64,000 nucleotides of DNA from Hymenobacter cyanobacteriorum (GTDB lineage: Bacteria > Bacteroidota > Bacteroidia > Cytophagales > Hymenobacteraceae). Shown piece by piece: positions 1-8,919 of this stretch (position 1 is its first letter; every line of letters begins with the position of its first letter). A program made the position numbers and the translations under genes. The notes beneath the pieces are model-generated. The model was not told the origin of the DNA and did not search any database. It saw only the letters and a program-made list of their open reading frames with translations. The DNA is taken from NCBI RefSeq assembly GCF_022631375.1, contig NZ_JALBGC010000006.1:1-64000 (forward strand). Reading direction: 5' to 3'.

Positions 1-324
1 CAGGGCACGCTTTCTTTTGAGCAACGTCGAGGCCGCAGCTTCGCGTTTAGTTAAACGTGGTGACCCTGCTTCCTGCTCCGGCTACCTTTCGCAGAAAGGC
101 ATGACAATCATACGAGTTAAACGAACCGTTAGAAATTGTGTGGCCCTCCGTTATGAGTTCGCGCCATTCTACCTCTTCCGCTAACTACCGGGGCTCCTTC
201 TAGCGCTGTAGTTTGGCTCGACCTTACTCCCCATGTTGGCCCGAAGGCCCGTTGGCCCGCTAAAAAGGCCGTCTTGAATGCCCGGCCAGCGCGGCTCCGG
301 CGGGTTTCGCTACCTTTAAAGCGC
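1..324. other. Intergenic stretch, no gene recognised
   Basis: The first 324 bases hold no reading frame that looks like a protein. Short frames on both strands have unnatural composition and are shadows of the kinase gene. The stretch is presumably the upstream region of the sensor kinase gene. No clear TAnnTTTG promoter box was found in it. Confidence 0.5.
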
Positions 325-1440
325 ATGAGCACGACCGCAGGGCCCTTGAAAACGCCGCAGAAGACCCCGCCCCTGGTGAGCGGCCCCACCATTGCCCTGG
401 CGTGGCTGCTGTTCAGCGGGTTCATGGTGCTGCTGATTTTCGTGCAGAACCTCTCGGCCGGCACGCCCACCGACTGGCGCGAGGCCCTGGGCGGGCGCCT
501 GCTGCACGGGCTGATTTGGGGGCTGCTCACGCCCGTGGTGTTCGCCCTGGCGGCGCGCTTCAACCTCCTCGAACGCCGCCACCGGCTGCCGCACCTGCTG
601 GCCCACGCGGCGGCCAGCTACGTCCTCACGCTTGCTTACCGGTTGGTGTACGCCACCGTGATGCACGGCAGCGGGGCTACGCCGGGCGCCATCTCTCTAA
701 ATACCGTCGTCGCCAACGCCAACAACTGGGTGCCCATCTACTGGATGCTGCTCTGCATTGCCTACGCCGTGCAGTACCGCGAGCGGTACCGCGAAGGGCG
801 GGTGCGGGCGGCCCAGCTCGAAACCCAGCTGGTGCAGGCCCAGCTGCAGGCCCTGAAAATGCAGCTCCAGCCGCACTTCCTGTTCAACTCGATGAACGCC
901 GTGTCGGCCCTGATGAGCCAGGACGTGAAGGCCGCCCGGCGCATGCTGGCCCAGCTCAGCCAGTTTCTGCGGCTGGTACTGGAAGGCACCGACGAGCAGG
1001 AAGTGACCCTGGAACAGGAGCTGCGCCTCACCCGCCTTTACTTGGAAATCGAGCAAACCCGCTTCCCCGACCGACTGGCCGTGCGCTATGACATTGGCCC
1101 CGATACCCAGGGGGCGCTGCTGCCCGCCCTGCTGCTGCAGCCGGTGGTAGAAAACGCCGTGCGCCACGGCCTGGCGCCCCGCGCCGGGGCCGGCGAGCTG
1201 GCCGTGCGGGCCGAAAAACAGGGCGACCGGCTGCTGCTGCAAGTGCAGGACAACGGCCGGGGCGCGGCCGACACCGCCGCGCGGGGCATCGGCCTGCGCA
1301 ACCTGGAAAGCCGGCTGGCCACGCTCTACGGCCCGGACTATGCCCTGGCGGTGGAGTCGGCCCCGGCGTGCGGCTACTGCCTGCGCCTGTCCATCCCGTT
1401 CCGGCGGGCGGCGGCCGGCGTTACCCCAGAGCCCGCATGA
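325..1440 (+). CDS. LytS/YehU-type sensor histidine kinase
   Basis: A membrane sensor kinase of the LytS/YehU (His_kinase, PF06580) type that would phosphorylate the adjacent LytTR regulator. About four hydrophobic segments cover residues 20-150, followed by a short coiled coil (150-175). The phospho-acceptor motif QPHFLFNSMN has its histidine near residue 184. The N-box PVVENAVRHG is near 273-282 and a G-box DNGRG near 306. The ATG at 325 is preferred over an in-frame TTG 51 bases upstream because the intervening residues are not membrane-like. Its stop overlaps the next start (ATGA), so the two genes are translationally coupled. The signal sensed is unknown. Confidence 0.9.
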   Translation: MSTTAGPLKTPQKTPPLVSGPTIALAWLLFSGFMVLLIFVQNLSAGTPTDWREALGGRLLHGLIWGLLTPVVFALAARFNLLERRHRLPHLLAHAAASYVLTLAYRLVYATVMHGSGATPGAISLNTVVANANNWVPIYWMLLCIAYAVQYRERYREGRVRAAQLETQLVQAQLQALKMQLQPHFLFNSMNAVSALMSQDVKAARRMLAQLSQFLRLVLEGTDEQEVTLEQELRLTRLYLEIEQTRFPDRLAVRYDIGPDTQGALLPALLLQPVVENAVRHGLAPRAGAGELAVRAEKQGDRLLLQVQDNGRGAADTAARGIGLRNLESRLATLYGPDYALAVESAPACGYCLRLSIPFRRAAAGVTPEPA

Positions 1441-2216
1441 GCCCCATCCGCACGCTGCTGGTCGACGACGAGCCCCTGGCGCGCAGCCTGCTGCGCGAGC
1501 TGCTGGCCGATTTTCCGGCGCTGGCCGTAACGGGCGAAGCCGCCAACGGCACCGAGGCCCTCGCCGCCCTGCACACCGGCGCATACGACGTCGTTTTCCT
1601 TGATGTGCAGATGCCCGACCTTGATGGCGTGCAGGTGCTGCGGCGGCTGCAGGCGGCCGGCCAGCCGCTCCCGCTGGTGGTGTTCGTGACGGCCTACGAC
1701 CAGTACGCGGTGCAGGCCTTCGCCTTGCACGCCGTCGATTACCTGCTCAAGCCCCTGGACCCCGACCGGTTTGCCGACTGCGTAGGCCGGGTGCAGCAGC
1801 AGCTGGCGCTGCGCCAGGACCAGGCCCGCGTCCCCGAGCTGGAGGCCCTGCTGCACCGCTGGACCGCCCCGGCGGCCGACTACCAGGACCAGTTTCTGGT
1901 GAAACTGCCGGCGCGCAGCTTCTTCGTGCCGGCCGCCGAGGTGTGCTACTTCGAAGCCACCGGCAACGGCGTGCTGCTGCACGCGGCCGGCGGGCACTAC
2001 CCGCTGCGCACGGCCCTGGGCCAGCTGGCCGAGCGGCTTGACCCGGCCGTGTTCCTGCGCATCCACCGCTCGTGCATCGTCAACCCGGCCCACATCGTGG
2101 ATTTTAAGCACTGGTCGCACGGCGAGTACCTGTTTCGCATGGCCAACGGCCAGCACGTCACCTCCTCGCGCAGCTACAGCGCCGGGGTGCAGCAGTTGCT
2201 CAAGCGCTTCGCCTAA
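1437..2216 (+). CDS. LytTR-family response regulator
   Basis: A two-domain transcriptional regulator partnered with the kinase just upstream. The receiver domain (about residues 3-120) has the acidic pair near D10-D11, the phospho-acceptor aspartate near 56 in VVFLDVQMPD, and the conserved lysine near 105 in YLLKPLD. A LytTR DNA-binding domain follows (about 155-255), recognisable by FLRIHRSCIVNPAHI. The start is the ATG overlapping the kinase stop codon; an upstream in-frame start at 1368 lies inside the kinase gene and is rejected. Its targets are unknown. The DUF305/propeller genes just downstream are candidates only by position. Confidence 0.92.
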   Translation: MSPIRTLLVDDEPLARSLLRELLADFPALAVTGEAANGTEALAALHTGAYDVVFLDVQMPDLDGVQVLRRLQAAGQPLPLVVFVTAYDQYAVQAFALHAVDYLLKPLDPDRFADCVGRVQQQLALRQDQARVPELEALLHRWTAPAADYQDQFLVKLPARSFFVPAAEVCYFEATGNGVLLHAAGGHYPLRTALGQLAERLDPAVFLRIHRSCIVNPAHIVDFKHWSHGEYLFRMANGQHVTSSRSYSAGVQQLLKRFA

Positions 2217-2346
2217 GCCCAGACCGGGCCGTTGAAGTCCGGTTCAACCTGGTATTGGTCCAGTTGGCCCTCCGGCGGCAGTCATTTCCCCGGGTTGCGC
2301 GTTAGCCCTCCAGCCCCCCGCTAACGGGGCGGCCCCGGTGCACGAC

Positions 2347-2781
2347 ATGACCAAATCCCTCCTCTTTTTGCTGGCGCTCACCTTCGGCGGAGCCGTTGCG
2401 GCCCGCGCCCAACACCACCCGGCGGGCACGAAACCGATGCCGGGCATGGCCGGCATGCACATGAACCACGGCATGGCCGCCCCGGGCACCCCGGTCGCCG
2501 CCTTCCAGCACGGCATGGATTCGGTGATGGTGGTGATGGACGAGGGCATGCGCCGCATGACCGGCGCCAACCCCAACGACATCGACGCCAGCTTCGCGGC
2601 CATGATGCTGCCCCACCACCAGGGTGCCGTGGACATGGCCCGCCTGCAACTGCTCTACGGCAAAGACCCGGCCCTGCGCCGCCTCGCCCAAAGCATCATC
2701 GCCGAGCAGCAGGTCGAGATTCAGCAGATGGCCGCCTGGCTGAAGCAGCATCCGGTGGCGAGCCAGAGTTCTGGCAAATAG
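2347..2781 (+). CDS. DUF305 secreted protein
   Basis: A small exported protein of the DUF305 (ferritin-like, PF03713) family. A signal peptide ends near AARAQ. The mature part is rich in His and Met (PGMAGMHMNHGMA) and carries the family motif MMLPHHQGAVDMARL and a C-terminal QQMAAWLKQH. Family members are often found with copper or other metal genes; a metal-binding role is an inference. The ATG at 2347 is chosen over a GTG nine bases earlier because it begins a normal signal peptide. A two-domain relative lies at 62,205. Confidence 0.88.
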   Translation: MTKSLLFLLALTFGGAVAARAQHHPAGTKPMPGMAGMHMNHGMAAPGTPVAAFQHGMDSVMVVMDEGMRRMTGANPNDIDASFAAMMLPHHQGAVDMARLQLLYGKDPALRRLAQSIIAEQQVEIQQMAAWLKQHPVASQSSGK

Positions 2782-2878
2782 CGCCCAATCCATCAGAACC
2801 GTCATGCTTCGACTACGGCTGCGCTCCTGGCTTGATGCGCCACATGCTCAGCATGATGTTCTTTTCCCCCAATCCCAA

Positions 2879-4285
2879 ATGAAATTTCCCCTTCTCCCCG
2901 GCCTGCTGCTTATTACCAGCGCCGCCGCGGCCCAGGCCGTGAGCCACCGCGACCGGGTGTACACCGCCGACCAGATTTCCAACACCGTTTCGGTCATCGA
3001 CCCCGCCGACAACCAGCTGCTGGGCCAAATTGTGCTGGGCAAGCCGCAGCCCGATTTGCTGTCGGCGCTCTACAAAGGGCAGGCGCTGGTGCACGGCCTG
3101 GGCGCTTCGCCCGACCACAAATTGCTGGCCGTGGTGTCGGTGGGCTCCAATAACGTCACTTTCATCGAGACGGCTACGAATGCCATCCGGGGCAGCGTGT
3201 ACGTGGGCCGCGCCCCGCACGAGGCTACGTTCCGGCCCGACGGCAAGGAGGCCTGGATAACGGTGCGCGGCGAGGACTACCTCTCCGTCATCGACGTGGC
3301 CACGCTGCGCGAAACCCGCCGCGTGCCCGTGCCCAACGGCCCCGGCCAGGTGGCCTTCAGCCCCGACGGCCAGCGCGCCTTCGTGTGTTCCAGCTTTTCG
3401 CCCGAGCTGGCGGTGGTGGACGTGGCCACCTACAAAGTCATCAAAAAGGTCCCCGTGGTGAGCCCCTTCTCGCCCAATATCTTCCCTACCCGGGACGGCC
3501 AGCAAATCTGGTTCACGCACAAGGACGTGGGCAAGGTGTCGGTGCTGGATACCAAGACGCTCACCATCAGCGGCGTGCTGACGACCGGCCCCATCTCCAA
3601 CCACGTGGCCACGGTGGACGTGGCCGCCGGCAAGCTGGCCTACGTGACGGTGGGCGGCGAGGACGTGGTGAAGGTGTACAGCCGCGCCCCGGGTTTTAAG
3701 CAGTTGGCCACCATTCCGGTGGGGGCGCTGCCGCACGGCATCTGGCCCTCGGGCGATGGCAGCCGGGTGTACGTGGGCCTGGAAAACGGCGACTCGGCCG
3801 TGGCCATCAGCACCGTGAGCAATAAAGTGCTGGCCAAAATAAAAGTCGGGCAGGCCCCGATGGCCCTGATGTACGTGCCCAACGCCGTGCCGGCCGGCGC
3901 GGCCGCCGCCACCGGCCTGGGCCGGCAGCTGGTGGACCAGCCCGCCCTCGTCCGCACCCTGAAGCCGCCCACGCCCGGCCCCGCCACCGGCACCATGACC
4001 CTGCGCTCGGAAGGGCTGGTGGATTTGGCCACTTTCGCCCTGCGCGGCCTGACGCCCAACACCGACTACGACATCTTCCTGACCAGCGGCACCAAGGCCC
4101 TCTACCCCCGCGACTACGCCCTGACCACCGTGCGCACCGACGCCAAAGGCGGGGCCATGGGCCAGGCGCTGGGGCCGGTGCAGCGCATCGCGGGCGGGGA
4201 TTTGAATACATCCGGCAAAACGTTTTCGCGGGTAATCGTCGCGCCCAAAGCCGCTGACAGCGAACCCGTTTTGGTGGCCGAATAG
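2879..4285 (+). CDS. YncE/YVTN-type beta-propeller, secreted
   Basis: An exported protein of 468 residues with a signal peptide (residues 1-20) and repeated beta-propeller blades of the YVTN/YncE type, for example AHEATFRPDGK-like blocks ending in SVIDVATL. After the propeller, from about residue 355, comes a shorter C-terminal domain with FALRGLTPNTDYDIFL that resembles an Ig/FN3-like or adhesion fold. It is homologous along its length to the propeller-lipoprotein at 5,734. The start at 2879 is taken because the 25 preceding residues of the open frame are not signal-like. Substrate unknown; probably periplasmic or surface protein interaction. Confidence 0.85.
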   Translation: MKFPLLPGLLLITSAAAAQAVSHRDRVYTADQISNTVSVIDPADNQLLGQIVLGKPQPDLLSALYKGQALVHGLGASPDHKLLAVVSVGSNNVTFIETATNAIRGSVYVGRAPHEATFRPDGKEAWITVRGEDYLSVIDVATLRETRRVPVPNGPGQVAFSPDGQRAFVCSSFSPELAVVDVATYKVIKKVPVVSPFSPNIFPTRDGQQIWFTHKDVGKVSVLDTKTLTISGVLTTGPISNHVATVDVAAGKLAYVTVGGEDVVKVYSRAPGFKQLATIPVGALPHGIWPSGDGSRVYVGLENGDSAVAISTVSNKVLAKIKVGQAPMALMYVPNAVPAGAAAATGLGRQLVDQPALVRTLKPPTPGPATGTMTLRSEGLVDLATFALRGLTPNTDYDIFLTSGTKALYPRDYALTTVRTDAKGGAMGQALGPVQRIAGGDLNTSGKTFSRVIVAPKAADSEPVLVAE

Positions 4286-4396
4286 TCCGCCTTTGGACGG
4301 CCACCCAAAGGCCATTAATGGCCGCCGGGACAACCATTCCTGCTGCAATGCCGAGCTAATCTAAACTGAATTCACTTGTAACCACAACCTTACAAT

Positions 4397-5626
4397 ATGC
4401 AATCCATTTTCAATCAACACACTGGCATCAGCTCGCGGGCGCATTCGCTCAAGCGGTTTCTGCTGCCGGTGGCGGCGTGTGCGCTGCTGCTCGGCGGCTG
4501 CAAGAAAGACAACGAGGCCATCGCCGACACCAGCGCGCCGCCGGTGCTCAACATCGTCTCGCCGGTGGAGGGCGCGACCATCATGCCCGGCGGGCGGCTG
4601 GGCAACGCCACCACGGCCGACTACAACGGCACGGGCTTCGCCATCAACCTGGAAATCGTGACCAAGGACACCGTCACCATCCCCACCAAGGAAAGCCTCA
4701 ACATCCGCAACACCGCCGCCCTGGGCCAGCCCAACGTGAACCTGCCCGGCTTCGCGGCCAGCCTCGACGTGGACCTGATTAAGCCCGACGGCGGCACCAT
4801 CCCCAAGGGAACCAACCTGGCCTCGCTCTTCAACATCGCCGGCACCGACGACACGCCCGGCCCCGGCGTGACCACCTGGGTGAGCTGGCACGTGCTGGAG
4901 TCGGTGGCGGCCGGTACTACCAGCTGCACGCTGACTACTTCGGTAACGGACCGCGCCGGCCGCAAGGTCACGGCCACCCGCTTGCTGAAAGTAGGCCCCG
5001 GACCCAACGGGGCCTTCAGCGGTGAGGCCCTGACGCCCGCCCCCAAACCCATCACCTACGGCACGGTGGACAACCCCGACGGCCCCACGGTGACCATGAT
5101 TGCCCCGCGCACCCCCTCCAGCATCAGCCCCGGCATCCAGACGGCGGGTGTGCTGCCGGCCCCGCCCACCAGCGGCGCGCTGTTTTTCATCCAGGTGTCG
5201 GCGCTCGATAAGTCGCGCAACGGCATCAACGTGGCCGAAAACGGGGACGGCACCTTTGGCAAGCCCGCCGCCGACCGCGGCACGATTGAAGACAAGACGC
5301 AATCCAACGCCGGCGTGAACCGCTACGTGCCGGGCCTGAAAGTCACCTTCGACGTGCCCCTGCTCCAGCCCAACGGCAACGTGATTCCGGCCGGCGGCAA
5401 CCTGGCCCCGGTCTTCAACACGGCCGGCAGCGAGCTGGACCCGAGCGGCTTCGTGCGCACCACCTTCGGCTGGAGCGTGGGCGGTACCCTGCAGCTGGGC
5501 GGCAAAACCAGCGTCACCCTCAAAGCCGCCGTAACCGACGCGGCGGGCAAAACCGGCAGCGCCACCCAGGTGGTGCAAATCAGCCCCGTGGCCAACGGCC
5601 AGCTGCTGACCCCGGCCCCGCGCTAA
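4397..5626 (+). CDS. Lipoprotein with duplicated domain
   Basis: A 409-residue probable lipoprotein of unrecognised function. Residues 1-36 form a long signal ending in a lipobox (LLLGGC, cysteine near 35). The mature chain has two homologous halves: VDLIKPDGGTIPKGTNLASL with a following WVSWHV, and VPLLQPNGNVIPAGGNLAPV with a following TFGWSV. This points to a tandem Ig-like or beta-sandwich domain. It lies between two related beta-propeller genes on the same strand, so the three probably form one surface module. There is no recognisable enzymatic motif. Confidence 0.78.
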   Translation: MQSIFNQHTGISSRAHSLKRFLLPVAACALLLGGCKKDNEAIADTSAPPVLNIVSPVEGATIMPGGRLGNATTADYNGTGFAINLEIVTKDTVTIPTKESLNIRNTAALGQPNVNLPGFAASLDVDLIKPDGGTIPKGTNLASLFNIAGTDDTPGPGVTTWVSWHVLESVAAGTTSCTLTTSVTDRAGRKVTATRLLKVGPGPNGAFSGEALTPAPKPITYGTVDNPDGPTVTMIAPRTPSSISPGIQTAGVLPAPPTSGALFFIQVSALDKSRNGINVAENGDGTFGKPAADRGTIEDKTQSNAGVNRYVPGLKVTFDVPLLQPNGNVIPAGGNLAPVFNTAGSELDPSGFVRTTFGWSVGGTLQLGGKTSVTLKAAVTDAAGKTGSATQVVQISPVANGQLLTPAPR

Positions 5627-5661
5627 GGCCCTGAAATTTACGCCGTAGCCCCGCAACGGTC

Positions 5662-5703
5662 CGAAGGCTGGCCCGTTTCACGACGAGCCAGCCTTCGTTT
5701 TTT
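5662..5703 (+). terminator. Rho-independent terminator
   Basis: A perfect 11-bp stem (5662-5672 with 5687-5697, CGAAGGCTGGC) with a 14-nt loop is followed by six T. It lies between the duplicated-domain lipoprotein and the next propeller gene, so the propeller-lipoprotein at 5,734 probably has its own promoter or depends on readthrough. Confidence 0.85.
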
Positions 5704-5733
5704 AGCATCCCTTCCACTCCATTTTATTCTTCC

Positions 5734-7206
5734 ATGCGCATTACTAACTTCTCCACTTTGGTCCTTGCGGCCACCCTGCTGCTCGGGGCCTGCTCGAAAA
5801 AGAACAGCGAGGAAACCCTGCCCGACATGGTGGTGCCGCCCGACCCCGGCCCCGTCGCGGCCAGCGCCGCCGACCGGGTGTACCTGGCCGACCAGTCGTC
5901 GAACACGGTGTCGGTGCACGACCCGAGCACCAACCGGCTGCTGGGCGTGATTCGCCTGGGCAAGGGCCGGCCCGAGTTCCTGAGCCCGCTCTACGACATG
6001 GAGTCCAACGTGCACGGGCTGGGCGTGTCGCCCGATGGCAAGACGCTGGGCGTGATTGCCACGCTCACCAACGCCGTTATCTTCATCGACCTGGCCACCA
6101 ACACGGTGAAGGGCAAGGTGTACGTGGACCGCAATCCCCACGAGGGCTTTTTCACGCCCGACGGCAAGCAGTTCTGGGTGGCGGTGCGCGGCAAGGATTA
6201 CGTGACGGTGATTGACGTGGAGAAGCTGCAGGTGGTGAAAAACATCGCCACCGAGCACGAGCCCAGCATGGTCGTGTTCCGGCCCGATGGCAAGGTGGCG
6301 TTCGTGGACCACTCCCAAACGGCGATGCTCGACGTGATTGACGTGAAGACCCGCGCGGTGATTGCCCGGGTGCCGGTGGTGAGCAAGTTTTCGCCCAATC
6401 TGGTGGTGACCGAGGACGGCCAGCAGGTGTGGATGACGCACAAAGACGTGGGCAAGGTGACCGTGGTGAATGCCCAGACCTACGCCGTGGAAGGCGTGAT
6501 TGACACCGGCCCCGGCACCAACCACGTAAACATGGCCGGCCCCGGCGGCGGCACCCGCTTCAGCGGGGCCAGCGCCGGCGACTTCGCCTATGTGACGGTG
6601 GGCGGCGAAAACGTGGTGAAAGTGTACTCGCGGCAGCGCCAGCTGGTGGCCACCATTCCGGTGGGCCCCAACCCCCACGGCGTGTGGCCCAACGGCGACG
6701 GCAGCAAGCTCTACGTGGGCCTGGAAAACGGCGACGCGCTGGTCAGCATCGACACCAAAACGAATACCAAACTCACCGAAACCGGCAGCGGCCAGGCCCC
6801 GCAGGCCCTGCTCTACGTGGTGAAAGCCGGGGGCGGCAGCCCCGGCACGGGCAACCTCGAAGCCTTCACGCCGGTGACGCCAGTGAATATTCGGCTGGTG
6901 CCCCTGGGTACGCAGCCAGTGCCCGGCGTGGGCGGCGGGGCCACCATCCGCCCCACCGAAGACCTCGACGAAATGGTGCTGGCCCTCAAGCAGCTGGCCG
7001 CCAACACCCCCTACACGCTGTACCTGTCGGACAATAAAACCACGCTGGTAGCCCCGGAGCCCGTCATTTCTTTCAAAACCGATGCCGAGGGCGCGGTCGA
7101 AGTCAACGCCTACTACCAGATTCGGCTGCGGCTGGCGGGGCGCTTTGCCGTGGTGGTGCTCGGCGACAAGAACCCGGCTGGCGCGGTCACGCTCACGCAG
7201 CCGTAA
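5734..7206 (+). CDS. YncE/YVTN-type beta-propeller lipoprotein
   Basis: A 490-residue lipoprotein (signal with lipobox LLLGAC, cysteine near 20). A seven-bladed YVTN-type propeller follows, with blades such as RNPHEGFFTPDGKQF and TIPVGPNPHGVWPNGDGSK. A C-terminal extension contains LAANTPYTLYL. Blade sequences are closely similar to the secreted propeller at 2,879 (for example PHGVWPNGDGSKLYVGLENG against PHGIWPSGDGSRVYVGLENG), so the pair arose by duplication. It is likely anchored in the outer membrane. Ligand unknown. Confidence 0.87.
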   Translation: MRITNFSTLVLAATLLLGACSKKNSEETLPDMVVPPDPGPVAASAADRVYLADQSSNTVSVHDPSTNRLLGVIRLGKGRPEFLSPLYDMESNVHGLGVSPDGKTLGVIATLTNAVIFIDLATNTVKGKVYVDRNPHEGFFTPDGKQFWVAVRGKDYVTVIDVEKLQVVKNIATEHEPSMVVFRPDGKVAFVDHSQTAMLDVIDVKTRAVIARVPVVSKFSPNLVVTEDGQQVWMTHKDVGKVTVVNAQTYAVEGVIDTGPGTNHVNMAGPGGGTRFSGASAGDFAYVTVGGENVVKVYSRQRQLVATIPVGPNPHGVWPNGDGSKLYVGLENGDALVSIDTKTNTKLTETGSGQAPQALLYVVKAGGGSPGTGNLEAFTPVTPVNIRLVPLGTQPVPGVGGGATIRPTEDLDEMVLALKQLAANTPYTLYLSDNKTTLVAPEPVISFKTDAEGAVEVNAYYQIRLRLAGRFAVVVLGDKNPAGAVTLTQP

Positions 7207-7220
7207 GCCGGCTGCTGACC

Positions 7221-7261
7221 AAAAAGGCCCCTGGTGCATGACGCATCAGGGGCCTTTTTTA
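7221..7261 (+). terminator. Rho-independent terminator
   Basis: An AGGCCCCTG/CAGGGGCCT stem, extended by A-T pairs, is followed by a T run at 7255-7260. It ends the plus-strand propeller gene cluster. Because both sides carry A/T tracts it could act in both directions, serving also the converging minus-strand gene at 7,309. Confidence 0.85.
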
Positions 7262-7308
7262 TGGGTGCAAACGCTTTTGCCTCGGGTAGCACCGGGGGTG
7301 TTTGTTGC

Positions 7309-7590
7309 TCAACCACCGCCGCCAGCCGGGAGCTGGCAGGCCGCCAGCTCCCGGCGGTGCGCCCGAAAGCGCAGCAGCCCTACCGCCAGCACCAATCCCG
7401 CCACGGCCAGCGCGGAGTACCCCAACCGGCCGCCCCGCTCGGGGTGAAATTGAAGGAGCGCCAACCCGAAGCCCACCAGTGCCAGGCTGGTGCGCACGTA
7501 GGTGAGCAAGGTCCGCTCATTGGCCAGCCGGGTCCGTTGCAGGGCCAGCCGGTCCGAAAGGGCGAGGGGGTTGGTGGGGGTAAGCGGCAT
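7309..7590 (-). CDS. DUF202 membrane protein
   Basis: A 93-residue inner-membrane protein of the DUF202/YidH type (PF02656). The family signature is present near the start as LANERTLLTYVRTSLALVG. It is followed by a second transmembrane segment (about 58-72) and a basic tail. The C-terminus ends in GGGG. Family function is unknown. It is the last gene of the minus-strand run, nine bases after the metallo-hydrolase gene. Confidence 0.83.
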   Translation of the reverse strand: MPLTPTNPLALSDRLALQRTRLANERTLLTYVRTSLALVGFGLALLQFHPERGGRLGYSALAVAGLVLAVGLLRFRAHRRELAACQLPAGGGG

Positions 7591-7599
7591 GGGGGTGGG

Positions 7600-8262
7600 C
7601 TACGTGAGGGTAATGGCCGCGCCCGGTTCGGCCAGCCGGTGAAACGTGATGCCGTGCTTCTCAAAGTACGGCCCATAGTTCTCGTAGCGCTGCTGCACGA
7701 AGAAGGGCTTGATGTAGCCGTCATGCACGGGCAGAATCTGCTGCGGCCGCATTTTCAGGGCGAAATCGGCCACCACCAGCTCCGTCAGAAATGGCGCGGT
7801 GACGGGCAGAATGAGCAGCTCCACGCCCGCGAATTGCAGCAGGTTGTGCGCAAAAGAGTCGGCCGGGTTCAGCACCGTGTCGTTCACCAGCCAGGCCGTC
7901 ATCTGTGGCAGCGGGCTGTCGAGAATGGCCTCGTGCTGCACCGGAATGGCGTGCAGCTGAAACGCGCCCAACTCCAGGGGGCCTTCCTCGTGGATTTGCA
8001 CGGCCAGGCCGTGCTTTTTCAATTCGGCCGCCACTTCACGATTGGAAATGATGACGGCCTGGCGCAGGGCCACGATTTTCTTTAGCGCCACCACATCAAG
8101 GTGGTCGGGGTGGTCGTGGGTAATGAGGACGACCGAGACGTCCTTAAAAACCTCCGGCTGCACCAGGCCTTCGTTGAAGGAAAACTTGCCGGGGTCGAAG
8201 AGAATTTGTTGGCCATCCAGCTCAAACAGCAGGCAGGAATGGATGTACTTGGTGATTTTCAT
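7600..8262 (-). CDS. MBL-fold metallo-hydrolase (UlaG/YtkL-like)
   Basis: A cytosolic metallo-beta-lactamase-fold hydrolase of 220 residues. The zinc motif THDHPDHLD lies about residues 45-53, with further candidate ligands in AIPVQHEA and LPVHDGYIKP. The overall length and YIHSCLLFE start resemble the UlaG/YtkL-like family, whose substrates are mostly unknown. The ATG at 8262 is taken, since the upstream open frame is unrelated coding noise. It may be co-transcribed with the DUF202 gene. Confidence 0.83.
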   Translation of the reverse strand: MKITKYIHSCLLFELDGQQILFDPGKFSFNEGLVQPEVFKDVSVVLITHDHPDHLDVVALKKIVALRQAVIISNREVAAELKKHGLAVQIHEEGPLELGAFQLHAIPVQHEAILDSPLPQMTAWLVNDTVLNPADSFAHNLLQFAGVELLILPVTAPFLTELVVADFALKMRPQQILPVHDGYIKPFFVQQRYENYGPYFEKHGITFHRLAEPGAAITLT

Positions 8263-8350
8263 GACCAGACTTAAATAGTGGGGCAGGACGGAAATGCACG
8301 CCGAGAAGAGCGGAAATTTAACTAGCAAACGCTTACGGAAACCAGCGCTG

Positions 8351-8836
8351 CTAGACCCCTGCCGCCTCCTGCTGCTGGCGCAGGTACGCATACAGCCCGC
8401 CCAGCACCAGCCCAAACACCGCGTTGGCAACAAAAAAGTACGCCATGCCGCCGGCCGTCAGCACGTGCCCGCCCGCCAAGCCCTGCCCCAGCAGCGGCAG
8501 CACCACGAAGCCGTTGAGGACCCAGGGCAGCAGCGAAAACAGGCCGCCTTTTACCCAGCCATTGTCCGGCAGCCGGGGTTCGAACACCAGCACGTACAGC
8601 CCCACCATGCCCAGCCCCGTGAGGTAATGAAACAGCAGCTTGAAGCCCTCGGCTTTGACCACGGGCAGCAGCCCGGCCGGCAACACCGGCGTGGTATGCA
8701 GCAGCACAAGCTTGAGCAGGCCACCGCTTTCGGCGTTGACGGCCATCAGCGGGGCCGCTTTCAGCACCAGCGTATTGGCGGTGATGGCGACCACGCCGGC
8801 CAGCAGGCCCAGGTACAGGCGGGGGTGTTTTTTCAT
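8351..8836 (-). CDS. Hypothetical four-helix membrane protein
   Basis: A 161-residue inner-membrane protein with about four hydrophobic helices, starting MKKHPRLYLGLLAGVVA. Segments such as LLFHYLTGLGMVGLYVLVF and AYFFVANAVFGLVLGGLYAYL are clear transmembrane spans. I do not recognise the family. The start at 8836 gives a basic N-terminus ahead of the first helix. It lies 83 bases upstream in sequence from the TMEM175-like gene on the same strand. Confidence 0.7.
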   Translation of the reverse strand: MKKHPRLYLGLLAGVVAITANTLVLKAAPLMAVNAESGGLLKLVLLHTTPVLPAGLLPVVKAEGFKLLFHYLTGLGMVGLYVLVFEPRLPDNGWVKGGLFSLLPWVLNGFVVLPLLGQGLAGGHVLTAGGMAYFFVANAVFGLVLGGLYAYLRQQQEAAGV

Positions 8837-8919
8837 GGGAGGGAGCAGAAAGGAAATAGGACAGGCAATGGGGGAGTATACGCCCACCCACGCGGCACCA
8901 TTTGGCCCCGATGGGTTCT

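Noticed and set aside
2813-4348. Long minus-strand frame of 511 residues opposite the first propeller
   Set aside because: His/Gly/Ala-rich composition and lack of domains mark it as the antisense shadow common in GC-rich genes. The same applies to the frames at 4361-5656 and 5638-7239.
8573-8590. GGTTCGAA-like T-loop sequence
   Set aside because: It lies inside the coding sequence of the membrane protein at 8,351 and has no flanking acceptor stem.
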